Notes under the pieces: model-generated | What the model was told of the DNA's origin: nothing | The model's database searches: none | What the model saw: the letters and a program-made list of their open reading frames with translations, nothing else | In this document: in pieces, positions 1 to 12,042 of the stretch | How the letters are laid out: every line of letters begins with the position of its first letter | Numbering within the stretch: the first letter of the stretch is position 1 | From: Aegilops tauschii subsp. strangulata | Taxonomy: Eukaryota; Streptophyta; Magnoliopsida; Poales; Poaceae | Direction: 5' to 3' | Assembly (NCBI RefSeq): GCF_002575655.3 | Contig: NC_053040.3 | Location: 155,745,148-155,809,147, forward strand | DNA: 64,000 nt | Position numbers and translations under genes: made by a program

Positions 1-1
1 C

Positions 2-2977
2 ATGGACAAAGTCATGCTTGTCGAGTCCTTAGGATACAACCTCATGTCTGTCTCAATGCTTTGTGATCTTGATATGGTAGTTGTCTTTGGCAAGTATCGT
101 TGTGTTGTGGTTATGGAAGCTGACAATTCCAAAGTCTTCGAAGGCTTTAGGAGAGGAGACTTGTATATTGTTGATTTCTCTAGAGGACCGCAACCAGCCG
201 TGTGCCTACTTGCAAAAGCTTCAGAAGGGTGGCTATGGCATCGACGACTTGGTCATGCAGGCATGAGGAATTTGCACATGCTTGCGAAGAAGAAGCATGC
301 CATTGGCATTGAAAATGTCAAATTCCTCAAGGACCACCTGTGTGGAGCTTGTGAAGCTGGAAAGATGACCAAGGCTAAGCATCCAGCGAAGACTATCATG
401 ACCACTACTCGACCATTCGAATTGCTTCACATGGACCTCTTTGGTCCTAACCATTACTCAGCTGTCACAAGTGACACATCTCTCTATGGCCTTGTTATTG
501 TTGATGATTACTCTCGTTACACATGGGTACACATTGTTACTTACAAACATGAAGTGCAGGAAGTCTTCAAACGATTTTCCTCGAGGGCTTCAACCAACTT
601 TGGTGTGAAGATCAAGCACATCAGAAGTGACAATAGAACTGAGTTCAAGAATTCTGGTCTTGATGACTATCTTGATGAACTTGGTATTACTCATGAGTTA
701 TCTGCTCCTTATACTCCTCAGCAGAATGGCATCGTGGAGCGCAAGAACAGAACTCTTGTTGAGATGGCTCGCACTATGCTTGATGAGTACAAGACGCCTC
801 GTCACATCTAGATTGAGGCAATTTATACTGCGTGCCACATCATCAACAGGGTATATCTTCACAAATTCTTCAAGAAGACTGCCTATGAACTCCTCACTGA
901 CAAGAAACCCAATGTGAGTTATTTCAAAGTCTTCGGTGCTAAATGTTGGATTAGAGATCCTCATCACAATGCTAAATTTGCACCGAAAGCACATGAAGGT
1001 TTTATGCTTGGTTACGGGAAGGACTCGCACACCTACAGAATCTTCAACAACGTTCTTCACAAGGTTGTTGAAACTGTAGATGTGCGGTTCGATGAAACTA
1101 ATGGCTCGCAAAGAGAGCACCTACCCTCTGTGATAGATGAACCAGCACCTGAGGAAACTATCAAGTTCAAGGCTACTGAGGATGTCATTCCTACTGAAGA
1201 AAATGCTGAAGAATTCATTCCAGAACGTGAAGAACGTCGACCTAATGCACCTGAAGAAATTGCTGAAGAAAATGCTGATCAAATTCCTCGACGACAACCA
1301 ACTCATCCTCGCGTTGCAAAAGAAGTGCAAGTTGAAAAGATCATCGATGACATTGAAGCACCAGGTCCTCTCACACGCTCAAAAGCTTCACATTTATCTA
1401 ACTTTTGTTGGCACTATGCTTTTGTCTCTATCACAGAGCCCACTAAGGTAGATGAAGCATTTCTGGAGCCTGAGTGGATTCAGGCCATGCAAGAAGAATT
1501 ACATCAGTTCAAGCTCAACAACGTCTGGGAACTGGTCAATCGTCCAGATCCACGCAAACACAACATCATTGGCACAAAGTGGATCTACCGCAACAAGCAA
1601 GATGAAAATGGCCTTGTGGTGAAGAATAAGGCACGGCTTGTAGCTCAAGGCTACACACAGGTTGAAGGAATTGATTTCGATGAAACTTTTGCACCTGTTG
1701 CTAGACTTGAAGCTATTCACATATTACTTGCTTATGCTAACCATCATGATATCACTTTATATCAAATGGATGTGAAAAGTGTGTTCCTCAATGGTAAGCT
1801 TGAGGAAGAAGTATATGTTGCTCAACCCCCAGGTTTTGAAGATCCTAAGCATCCTGACAAAGTCTTCAGACTAAATAAGGCCCTCTATGGCCTCAAGCAG
1901 GCCCCTCGGGCGTGGTATGATACTTTGAAGGAATTCCTCATGAAGAAAGTCTTCAAACCCGGTTCACTCGACCCTACTCTTTTCACTAAATCATATGATG
2001 ATGAATTGTTTGTGTGCCAAATATATGTTGATGATATCATCTTTGGCTGTACTGACCAACGATATAGTGATGAATTTGCCTATATGATGAGTGAAGAATA
2101 TCAAATGTCTATGATGGGAGAGTTGAAATTCTTCTTAGGTCTTCAAATTCGTCAATAGCGCAATGGCATATTCATATCTCAGGAGAAATACCTCAAGGAT
2201 GTTCCGAGGAAATTCGGCATGCAAGATTGCAAAGGCGTCAAAATTCCTATGCCCACAAATGACCATATGTGCACTGATGAAAATGGTATTGACTTCAATC
2301 AAAAGGTATACCGCTCCATGATTGGTTCTTTATTGTATTTATGTGCATCTAGGCCAGACATTATGCTTAGTGTTTGCATGTGTGCCCGATTTCAAGCTAC
2401 ACCAAAGGAATCACACCATAAGGCTGTGAAGCATATTCTTCGATATCTAGCTCACACACCAACACTAGGATTATGGTACCCCAAGGGCTCGGTTTTTGAT
2501 CTCATTGGATATTCTGACTCTGACTATGCTGGTGATCGTGTGGACCGCAAGTCAACATCTGGTACATGTCATTTCGTCGGACGATCTTTGGTCTGTTTGT
2601 CCTCGAAGAAACAGAACTGCGTATCACTGTCTACTGCTGAAGCTGAGTACATTGCTGCTGGCTCTTGCTGTGCTCAATTGCTGTGGATGAAGAAAACTCT
2701 CAAGGACTATGGCGTCAACGTGAAGAATGTGCCTCTCTTCTGTGACAATGAGAGTGCCATCAAGATTGCTCACAACCCAGTTCAGCACTCGAAGGCAAAG
2801 CACATTCAGATTCGTCATCATTTTCTTCGTGATCATGTGTTGAAGGGCAACATTTCTATTGAGCATGTGAAGACTGAAGAATAGCTAGCCGATATCTTCA
2901 CAAAGCCCTTGGATGAGAAGAGATTTAGCAAGTTGCGGTGTGAGCTAAATATCTTAGAATCTTCGAATGTTCTTTGA
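2..2977 (+). pseudogene. pol: copia pol (pre-integrase, integrase, RT, RNase H), broken
   Basis: One reading frame runs from the left edge to TGA at 2975-2977, interrupted by TAG at 809-811, 2156-2158 and 2882-2884, with no frameshift. Seen in order: GAG-pre-integrase zinc motif (WHRRLGH, then CGAC, about nt 235-360); integrase core with aspartate in MDLFGP (about 433), aspartate in RSDNRTEF (about 625, where a glycine is usual for the R) and glutamate in GIVERKNRT (about 735); RT with [10 protein letters not shown] (about 1770) and YVDD (2024-2035); RNase H with GYSDSDYAGD (about 2508) and STAEAEYIA (about 2630). All three breaks are TAG and fit G-to-A or C-to-T transitions. The upstream part of the polyprotein lies outside the window. 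Confidence 0.92.
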
Positions 2978-3647
2978 AAAGGACACTCATCCTAACACTT
3001 ATGCAAAATTGATGACTTAGATGTGCAACACATGAAGAAACGTTTTCCTTCAATCAATGAAGAATAACACTCCAAGGGTGAAGAAATTAATGAAGAATTT
3101 GATTCTCATAACCGTACGACAATTGTACGCGGTGTCTGAAATCATCATTCTTATACGGTGGGTCACGCCACCACAAAAGTTGAAAATCTTCAATTTGAGT
3201 TTTTCCTCAGTTTTTGAAATTCCTCAGTTGTTCATTTTCTTCAACTTTGCATTGTCTTCACTGTTTCCGTCATTTTTCTTCATTGGCTATATATATGTGA
3301 GTTTATGTCCTCTACAGCATTCACTTATGGCTAATTCTTCAAGTTGGTGTTTCTGTTAAGTGAATGTGATCGGACCCTTCCCCCTCTATGCTATACTCAA
3401 CCCAATCTATTCACAAATTCTTCATGTGCGTTCCATTTGAAACTCGTTCAAAATCTTCAGTGTGTCCTTGTCAGCTGAAGAATTTGCGAATGGAACTTTT
3501 AACTTATCTTACCCAAATTTTCGGCTTTGCCGCTCAAACCGTTCCGCATCCCACGATATACTTATCTATTCATCCACGATCTAACACGATCTCCACTTCT
3601 CAATACGTGGGTGACACATGTCAAGCGAATGAGAAGGGTCAGGGGCA
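2978..3647 (+). other. Spacer between pol and the env-like ORF
   Basis: AT-rich, no supported coding region. Short TTCCTCA/TTCTTCA words recur here as in the rest of the element. An open frame over 3388-3897 crosses the downstream promoter-like block and shows no domain; it is not called. Confidence 0.6.
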
Positions 3648-3697
3648 CGTTCGTCCAATTTCTTCGGACGAACGGTTTTTCACCGTGGCTATAAATA
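3648..3697 (+). promoter_or_regulatory. Internal promoter-like block with hairpin and TATA box
   Basis: A perfect 9-bp inverted repeat (CGTTCGTCC at 3648-3656, GGACGAACG at 3666-3674) is followed by ACGGT...ACCGT (3672-3686) and a canonical TATAAATA at 3690-3697. The next 200 bp look like a plant transcription start and leader: CT-rich, with AAACCCTAG near 3757 and then GC-rich. The TATA context GGCTATAAATA is identical to that of the element's own LTR TATA (9129-9139). It lies about 600 bp upstream of the likely ATG of the third ORF, so it could drive that ORF separately from the LTR. That role is inferred. Confidence 0.5.
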
Positions 3698-3965
3698 CCC
3701 CCTCTCCCCTTCCTCACTTCTTTTACTCCGCTCGACCTCTCTCCAGCTCAAGCTTCTCAAACCCTAGCGTCGCTGCTACTTCATCGTCGCCAGTGAGGAA
3801 GAGCTTCACTACCTCGACCCCGTCGCCGCCGTACTCACGCCGGCCGCGGAAATCTTCACTCCGCCGCCGCCGTAGCCGTCTTCCTCCACCGAGTTAGGGC
3901 GTGGAAGATCTGCATAGACGAACTTCACTTCTCCACCTCACAGTTCGTCGTGTTCTTCATTCAGG

Positions 3966-4291
3966 GTAATTAAAAGTTACTTTTACTGCCCTCTTTGATT
4001 CAAATGTTTTCTACAAAATCCTCAAAGGTGTTTATTCTTCAAATTTTTCACACACTAAACACCTCACATCTCATCTATTCTTGATTCGTTTCCCTAAGCA
4101 TCATTTTTCTTCAAGATTCCTCAATTGTGTGGATCTTCGATCTATACAACTCTGGAACCTAAGACAAAGAACGCTTAGTGAAATTCTTCAAGACTCATCT
4201 GGTCAAATTCCTCAAACTTGTTCTTTTTGAAAAACCTTCTGAGAACGCATATGACCTCTCCAAATTCCTCGCAACTATACTTTGTTCACAG
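3966..4291 (+). other. Possible leader intron of the env-like ORF
   Basis: A donor-like CAGG|GTAATT at 3966 and an acceptor TTTGTTCACAG ending at 4291 bracket 326 nt of AT-rich sequence. The ATG at 4298 follows directly. The site pair is a visual call; no transcript evidence. Confidence 0.35.
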
Positions 4292-4297
4292 GTACTC

Positions 4298-7200
4298 ATG
4301 TCCGCGGCTGAATCACTAGGTTCTCATCAACTTAACTCATTTGCAGCGTTCCTCGAAGAAAAGTTGCATACTTCTTCAGAAAGTTCAATTGTTCAAATTC
4401 CTCAACTGAAGAAAATGGCTGATGGAAAGAAGCCACAAAAAGGAGGAAAGAGGCCTGAAATCAATACTGCCTTTGAAATCCCTCAGGACATTTATGCTGG
4501 GTACTGCACACCCCCTGAGGAAGATAAAAATCAGCGCAAGGTGCACATTCAGAGGATAGAAAGGAGATGGGCAAAAGAGTGGAGGGAGTACAGGTATGTG
4601 ACTCCAAAATACATGAAGAAATTCGTTGTTACTCCTCCATGCTCAAGACCACCATTGGCACCTGGCCAAGAGGCAGATCCCCACTAGCATCAAGCGCGGT
4701 GAGGACTTTCCTGAAGAATGGGCCAAGCGCCAGGCCAAGTTGGCCAAACAGGCAAAAGATGCCGTGAAGAAATTCAACGAAGACTCTACTGCTGCTGTTG
4801 CTGAGGCCTGTGTAAGGCCGAAGAAATCCATGGCAAAGAAGCCTGCGCACAAGCCAAGCGCCTCTTCTTCAATGCCCTCACGGCCAATTCCTCAAGCCGC
4901 TCCAGCTCCTCCAAAGTCCTCAGTTGCTCCGCCCAAATCCTCAGCACTTGTGCATCTTGCCACGTGCCAAAGGACTACAGGCATCTCCATTGCCTCAGGA
5001 GTTTCAGCTAGTTCCTCAGCCGCACCAAATTCTTCAACAGGACCATCTCTGTTGAAGACAAAGACCACTGCTGGACGAGGCTCTCGCCCAAGTCCTCACA
5101 AGAGGCAGGTCGCCTTCCAAGTACCGTCTGAAGAAGACAAAGCTAATGACGAAGAACTTGCTAAAATCATCAGAGATAGGCAAGTCAGGGCCGCTAGAGC
5201 CAAGGGCACAGATGTGCCACTGCTTTTGGATCCAAAGTTGATCCTCGACTACATTGACCTCTGGCACAAGGACCCAAACACTCCTATGCCTGATTTCAAG
5301 CTGACTCCTGGTCAAAGTCATATGCTGACTACCTTCATCCAAGAAGAAAAATGGAAATTTGAGAAGGCCAGACAGCTCAAGAAAGCTCAGTACAGGAAGG
5401 AGAAATTCCTGAAGAACAACGTTATCTCTATGACAACTGATGAACTTCTGAAGATCCAATCTGAAATCAAAGTCCTCAGCGATGATTTCAATGCTTACTA
5501 TGCTGATTGGAAAGGATCCAAAGTCAGGTTTGTCACTGACTAAGATGTTCACCTCAAATGTTGCAGCCCCATCGCAACAAGAAATTCCTCAGGCTGAAGC
5601 CTCTGCTCAGCCAACTGAAGAACATGCCAGCACCGCTGATGACAATCAGGCTGCTGAAGAAAATGTGAGTTCCAGGGCTGATGACTGCATTCCAGCCGCT
5701 GAAGAAACTGCCAGGGCACCCACTAGTGGTGCGCATGAAGAAAATGAAGAGGTTAGGGCAACTGCATCAGTTGTGCCTGAAGAAAATCAACCACATACCT
5801 CTGCTCCTCATGCGCCTACTCCAACTCCAATCCTTCCATCTGCATCAGATGTGAAGAAGACCAAGGCTGCAGAGCGTGCAACAGTGAAGAAAAGGAAAGC
5901 ATCAGCTCCTTCGAATTCTTCAGCACCGAAGAAGATGAAGAAATTGACAAGCTCATTTGCTCACCCAATTGATGTTGTTCCAGTTTCCTCCATGCCATCA
6001 AAGGAAATCATCCCTTTTGATGAAGAATATGTGATCCCTAGCGGATCTGATGAAGAAAATCCTTCTGCTGCTACGTCAAAGCAGATGGATGAAGAAATTG
6101 AAGTGGATAAAATCCCTTCAACCCCCACAGTTTCCTCGCATATGCCTCAGTTTACTGCTGAAGAGGCTGGCGTTGAAGAAATTGAAGAAGAATATGTAGA
6201 CATTGGCTGTTCCACACCAGTGATGAATGATGATTTTTGGGAAAGTCAGCACCCCAATTCTCCACTCTTCACTCCACTGCAGCAAATTCCTCAGTCCCCA
6301 GCAACTACAGTTCAAATGGGATCTGATGAAGCTCATGAAGACATTCCAGCCGCTAGTGCTGAAGAAAATGAGAATGAAGAACTGAAGAACCATGCTGCCA
6401 CTGAAGAGGAACCAGAAATACCTCAGCTGAAGAACCTGAGATTGCGATTCCTGAGGTCATCATGCAACTGACTCACACTCCTTTGCCCAAGCCAAAGGAT
6501 CCATTCTCAAGGAAGCAAAAATTCAAGGCTGATGATTTCTTCGGCGAGCACATATTCTTCACTGATTACAACCCATATGACTCTGCTTGCATTAGGAAGA
6601 GGCGTTTATGTACTGCCAGCCAGCCAAATTTCTATTCCTCAGTGCTTTTCAACAAAGACAAAGTCTTCGATCATGAGCACATTCCTCATGTGGATATGGA
6701 ATCTCTGCCGTGCTTCGGGCCAGTCCTCAGTGTTCTTTACGACGCTATACTGCTAAATTTTTGCACTGATATATGTGATTGGAATGAGGAGCTCATTCTT
6801 CAATTTTATGCAACTCTGCACATCACCGGAGACTCTGAAGATGTGAATTCATGGGTGCTGGACTGGATGTCTGAATACACTCACTACAAAGCACCAGCTA
6901 CTGAATTGCTTCGTGCTTTGCCTCTCAGTCCGCCCCTTGAAGGTGCTTGTTGCGTCTACAATGAACCTGAGCTTACAGATCACTATATGCAAGTGTTGAT
7001 GAAGCCTTTGAAGCCAGGCCAGGCCCCAAGAACAAAATTCCTTGTGAAGGAATTGCTGTATGTGCCTCGGACTGTCTATCGCATTCTGACGAAGACATTG
7101 AGTCCTATCAAGGGCCACGACTCAAATGAAGAAGAAGTCGTTGGCATCATGAAGAATCTGCTTTTCAATATCATTCATGGGGTTCCCGTCAACTTCCATG

Positions 7201-7940
7201 ATTTCTTCATGAGGACTCTGGCCAATGTTGCAATGTCACCATTTTAGTTGAAGCCTTATGCACCATGGATTATGAGATTCATCAGAACAAGGTCTTCACT
7301 CAACTACAAAGCTGATACACTGAACCATTGCAGCTACATGCCCCCAATTGAAGTCCTCAAATGGACATTTTCCTGAGCTGATGAAAAGGGCAAGGCTACG
7401 GCTGTAATTGATGAAGGCATTCGTCCATTGGATGGACAATTTCGCAAGGCTGCATCCTACTCCACCAATGATGACTCTGCCACCCATGACTCTGCCGCAA
7501 ATGCACCCAGGCAAAATCCTCAAGGCACAGCACCCAGGGTGATGACTGACCGTGAGCTTCTCCTCAGTCTTCACCAGAAGGTTGATCACAATCATAAATG
7601 GGTCAAGTGTCAGTTTGGTTCAATTCTTCACAACATGACTGCTACCCACAATGCAGTGAAGAAAAACCACTACTACCTTCATGAAACCCTCAACTGCACC
7701 TGGGCTGTTCTGTCGCACATATATGGTGAAGAAGATCTGAAGAAAATGGGTCTCAAGCAAGATCTTGACTGGGCTGCACCTCCTCCGAAGAAGTACAAGA
7801 AGGTCAAGGTTCCTTCTTTGGTGGCTAGCTCCTATTCTTCATCACGTGACACTGATGAACATGAAGACTTGGACGACACTGCAGCAGGCCCTACATCAAC
7901 AAATGACCCCAACAACGCTGACGCTCCTTCATCACCTTGA
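4298..7940 (+). pseudogene. Sirevirus env-like third ORF, broken by frameshifts and stops
   Basis: From ATG 4298 the protein begins MSAAESLGSHQ, then a lysine-rich part (about 4400-4680), a Ser/Pro/Ala-rich stretch (about 4840-5100), a charged helix-prone stretch (about 5100-5540), a long acidic low-complexity region rich in GAA codons (about 5560-6460), and a better conserved globular region (about 6460-7240) with the motif VYRILTKTLSPIKG, as in the plant-specific domain of Sirevirus env-like ORFs. Breaks: a frame change between 4620 and 4690 (stop 4685-4687), changes near 5480-5545 and near 6460, TAG at 7245-7247 and TGA at 7374-7376; the frame then stays open to TGA after 7937. I see no clear signal peptide or fusion motif. 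The env label is the family name, not a demonstrated function. Confidence 0.75.
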
Positions 7941-8459
7941 TATTCTTCAGGGGCGTTAGTCCTCATTTTCGACCCTTTTGGTCATTTGATGACAAAGGGG
8001 GAGAAATTTGAGTTAGTCTTCAAGCGGGTCTATCTTATGGGCATTTTTTTTCTAAAGTTACAACTCTCGTTCTTCTGATGACTTTGTTGGATCGAGTTGT
8101 AAACTTAAACTCTATGGTGGCCTGATACTTTTGTTGTTTCTTCTGCATGCTTATTCCTCGTTAAAGTTATTGCACGCATGTTGAATTACATCAATCACCA
8201 TATTTCATCATGCATTTCAAATTCTTCATATTATATGTCAAATGTGTGTATGAATTACAAGATATAGGGGGAGATCTCCATGATTCAACTCTTCAAGTGT
8301 GCATTGCTTCAAAAGCAAATTCCTCACTATGCACATCTTCAGGGGGAGTTCTTCTATATCTTGCAATCAAATTCCTCAATATCAGTATTTACACTTCATA
8401 TGTTTATCCTCGTTGAAAACTTAACCTATATTGTCATCAATCACCAAAAAGGGGGAGAT
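7941..8459 (+). other. 3' non-coding region with four PPT-like motifs
   Basis: GGGGGAG-type purine tracts occur at 7994-8003, 8267-8275, 8341-8349 and 8446-8459; the last abuts the LTR and is the functional PPT by position. Repeated PPT-like motifs upstream of the 3' LTR are a known Sirevirus trait. No coding sequence is supported here. Confidence 0.75.
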
Positions 8460-9987
8460 TGTAAGTGCATCTAGTGCCCCTTAGTGATTTTGGTGTATTG
8501 AAGACTTATAGGTTAAGGGACTAATGCGTTTGTGAGTGTACACAGGTCTATAAGTCTATGAGGAGTTTGATATTTACAGAGAAAGTCGACCCCTAAAAAT
8601 GAATTTCTTCGACTGAAGACTTTGGATTTCTGAAGACTTTCTGAAGACTTTGAAAGTGAAGAAATTGGTGTGACCTTGAAGACTTGGTATTCGTTTGAGG
8701 AACATGAAGCGTGAAGACTTTTGTTTTCGTAGTTTCATTTTCTATTTCTTGAGTCATAGGAAACACCATACTGTTAAAGGGGGTCGAGGAAATACTAAGG
8801 AAAAATTTCCATGTGATGCTCAACTCAAAATCCTACACCTACCAATCCCTTCGAGTGAAGCCATTGGAAATCTCATACAGATCAGTCATATTCTTCAGTG
8901 ACGGAGGCGAAGTTCTTCTGGTCTCTGAGGAATTTGTTCTGACTAAGGAGTTAGGAATTCGCCAGTGCGGATTGCCTACACAGTGAGGAACATGATAGCC
9001 CTGAAGAATTTGATACTCAAATTTCTGACCATTGCTGTGCTATGCGCCAGCTGTCCCAAAATATCTACCCACCTAACGGTCATATCATTGAAGGGCATTT
9101 ATGTCTTATCATGTCGGGCTGCTCCCTAGGCTATAAATAGCCGCCCCCTACAACCACTAGCTGGTTGGCTGCTCCGAGAGAAACTGACACTTGTCAATTG
9201 AGAGCATCCCATCCTCCGAGGACTTTGAGCGAAAATCATCAAGTGAGGAAAACCCAAACCCAAACACCTACAAACCCCAAGTGATTGAGCATCATTGAAG
9301 AGATTGATCCTGCGTGGATCCGTCGCTTGTTACCTTTGAAGACTGTGCTTCTTCCAGACGGTTAGGCGTCATGGTCTAGAGCATCCAAGAGGAAATTGTG
9401 GATTGCCGAGTGACTGAGTTTGTGAAGGTTCGGAAGTCACCTGAAGACTTACCACGAGTGATTGGGCGAGGTCTGTGTGACCTTAGCTCAAGGGGAATAC
9501 AGTGAGGACTAAGTGTCCTGGACTGCGTATTCAGGACTGGGTGTCCGGGATTGTGTGTCCTCAGGTTTAATACCTAGCTGCCCTAACCAGACGTACAACT
9601 GAGACAGCAGTTGGAACTGGTCTACCAAATCATTGTCTTCACCAAGCCTACTGGTTCTATTTCCTCAACTCTTTCATTTCCTCATTACTGTGTTGTGCAC
9701 TTGTTCATATCTGTGTTTGAAGACTTTGACTGAAGACTTTCTCAATTTCCTCAGTTCAATTTCCTCAGTCTGTTTGTCTTCATCCTGTGTTTACGCTTTC
9801 TGTACTCTGTGCTTGCTTTCATTTCATCATGATGACTATGCTTGTGTTCTGCTATGCATACTTTTGAGTACTTATTCCGCTGCAAGTAGTTCTTCACTAA
9901 GGAATTTCCTCACTAGAAAATTCCTCAGTGAAGAATTCATAAAAATCGCCTATTCACCCCCCCTCTAGTCGATATAACGCACTTGCA
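8460..9987 (+). repeat. Sirevirus 3' LTR (about 1528 bp)
   Basis: Starts TGTAAGTGC directly after the PPT and ends GCACTTGCA, an imperfect terminal inverted repeat (8 of 9). TATAAATA is at 9132-9139, inside the near-palindrome GGCTATAAATAGCC. GAAGACTT words recur in U3 (about 8615-8720). Near the 3' end lies CGCCTATTCACCCCCC...CTCTAG (from 9947), a block shared with the solo LTR at 38727-41348. Confidence 0.85.
9132..9139 (+). promoter_or_regulatory. LTR TATA box
   Basis: TATAAATA in the dyad GGCTAT-AA-ATAGCC, followed by a C-rich stretch. It lies 672 bp into the LTR, as expected for the U3/R boundary of this LTR. Confidence 0.7.
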
Positions 9988-10092
9988 GCCGGGGATGCCT
10001 GTCTGGGCGGCGTAGTCGAGGGGGGCGGCGTGTTGGAGGTGGCCCTCGGCGGCTCCTCCTGCTGCCGTTCTCCTCCTGCGAACCCGACAAGG

Positions 10093-12042
10093 TCAGCGTC
10101 GAGAACTCACGCCCCGATGTTCATCAGTGGAGGAATACGTGATGGACTCACGTTGGGGGCTGAAGCGAGGGCTACGCCGGGGGCTGCTGTCCGGGCTGCT
10201 GTACACCAGCACCGGCGTCTGCGGAGTGCCCGCCGGGGGTTTGTCGCCCGTCGAGGCCTTGGCCTTCTTCGCCACCCTCTGGGCCAATGCCTCCTTGTCC
10301 CTACAAAGATAAAAACAAGTCAAGAACAGCGGCACAATCTGAAGGTTCGGGGATGATGAAGGGCAGGATACTTACTCATCCTCCACCTCCTCTTCCGCTG
10401 CCTTCCTCTTCCTCCTTGGGCTGAGAGACCCAAGATCAAAGTCGACCTCCAGGTCGACATCTGCGGGAGGAGAGGAAGGGGATGGAGTCCGGCGATGCTT
10501 GGACGAAGAAGAGGCGGTCGCCTTCTTCTTCGCCACTGTGGCCTTCACCACATTCTTCGCCGCCGTAGCCCTTGTCTGGCGCACGGACTGATCCTGGGCC
10601 TGTTGCCGCTGCGCGGCCCTACCGGACCGAACTGGTTCGCCGGAGCCAGCCCGGCACAGGACGCGTCTCTTCCCTGTGGTCGGGGGCTCGTCGGCCTCCA
10701 CCTCCTCTTCAGACGACTCGTCACCCGCGTCTTCGACAAGGGGGGCCCCAGCGCCGGCGCTGCTGGCCTCCTAGCAGACTCCGCCCATCTGGCAAGCTCC
10801 TTCTCCTCCGCGGCAGAGTCGGCCTCGTCCTCCATATGGCCGGTGCTGCTGGCCTCCCGGGCAAGCGCCGCCTCCGCCGCCCTGGCGGCAATATAGTCTA
10901 GCTCCGCCTGGGTGGTATCCTGGATGAGCAGTGGCTCATCACGGATATACCTCTCCGACAGGTTGTCGAAGAACTCCTGCACCCGCTCTGCTTCCAGCTC
11001 GGCCCAGCTCAGGTCAAGACCATGTGCATTGAAGTCCGGCATCATGGCGATGATGTCGGTCTGGCAAGAATTGTTGCTCAGCGGGACCACTCCCGCCGGC
11101 AACCCAAACAAGGGCCCTCTGACGACCTTGCCGGTCCTCTCAGCCCTGCTGTCACAGCCCACATCGAGCCGAAAGAGCCTCTGGCAGAAGTGGGCGTGCC
11201 CCATCACCGTGAAGTTGTGCTTTAGGCCGGTTCGGAGCCTCATGATGTCGGACGCGTTCCTGAAATCCAAAGCCGGCCTCACCTTGTTGTGCAATGGGGC
11301 GATTCGGCGACAAATGAAATCAGCCCCGATCATCTCGAGGGTGAGCCCGGCCATGGTGAGATGATGGATCCTGGTGGTGGCAATCGTAAGCTTCTTTTCA
11401 TTGACATCGAGGTCGCTCCAGTCCTGGTGGCGGACCGGCGGGCTCTGACGAACCCGGCAGAACTCCTGCGGGTCCTCCTCCTCAATCCAGCACCACCGGC
11501 CCCGCCATTCCTCCCACCTCTCCTTCTAGGCGCCCTCCAGATATGTACCCTTCTCCTGGTTCCTTGGGATCCAGGCGACACATCCGGAGATGGTGCCTCC
11601 CTTCTGGATACGAGGATAGAAGTAGTGGCGGAAGAGCGCCGTGCTGGGATGCACCCCGGCAACACCCTCACAGAGATGGGCAAAAAGGGCCATGCACGCC
11701 ATGGCATTTGGAGTGAAATCCAGAAGGTGGAACCATAGGTGTGCATGACGTCGTTGAAGAAATCAGAAAAAGGGGGCAGAGCCCGCAGGAAAAGTAGTCA
11801 ACGAAGAAGGGATACCGATTCGGGCCGGCCCGGGCAAAATCGGCGGGGCTGATGCGCGTGGCGGGATGCCCCGTCGTCTTGCACCCCCACAAGGGCTTGA
11901 AGTAGTCCCTGAGGTGGACCGCATCGACCATCGAAGGGAAGTAGGCGAGCTGCATCCGCCGCACCGCCAACTCGCTCTTCGGCGCCTCCTTCTCCCCGGC
12001 GTCCTTAGCCGCTCCCTTGGCATTGCTGGTTTTCGGTGCCAT
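10093..12042 (-). pseudogene. Antisense ORF of Tat-type element (Transposase_28-like), spliced, broken
   Basis: Starts at ATG 12042 (MAPKTSNAKGAAKD). The N-terminal part, read across two frames (12042-11668 and about 11760-11400), resembles the plant 'putative gypsy type transposon' family: SPADFARAGPNRYPFFVDYF, then FFNDV and MHTYG. A second segment (11354-10545) holds LRTGLKHNFTVMGHAHF and an acidic, Ala-rich helix-prone part. The C-terminal part is Lys/Ser-rich (10701-10093). An intron at 10375-10301 (donor GTAAGTAT, acceptor TTTGTAG in minus sense) joins two exons in frame. Frameshifts near 11770, 11400 and 10720 break it. The same gene type occurs at 45884-48963. Confidence 0.65.
10301..10375 (-). 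other. 75-bp intron in the antisense gene
   Basis: In minus sense the exon ends GATGA, followed by GTAAGTATCC; the intron ends TTTATCTTTGTAG before GGACAAGGAGG. Splicing keeps the frame (residues E-D-K-E-A-L-A). Both sites match plant consensus well. Confidence 0.65.

Larger units (their letters stand above)
1..9987 (+). mobile_element. Sirevirus-type Ty1/copia retrotransposon, 3' part
   Basis: The element enters from the left edge and ends with a 3' LTR at 9987. Order: pol (gag-pre-integrase, integrase, RT, RNase H), a 1.3 kb spacer with promoter-like sequence, a long env-like third ORF, several PPT-like motifs, then the LTR. Copia domain order plus a third ORF and repeated PPT-like motifs is the known hallmark of the Sirevirus (Maximus/SIRE) lineage. 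The 5' LTR and gag are outside the window, so the TSD cannot be checked; the five bases after the LTR are GCCGG. It sits in the 3' part of a Tat-lineage gypsy element. Confidence 0.88.

Noticed and set aside
3388..3897. 169-codon frame before the env-like ORF
   Set aside because: It runs through the hairpin and TATA box and into an Arg/Pro-rich leader; no conserved motif.
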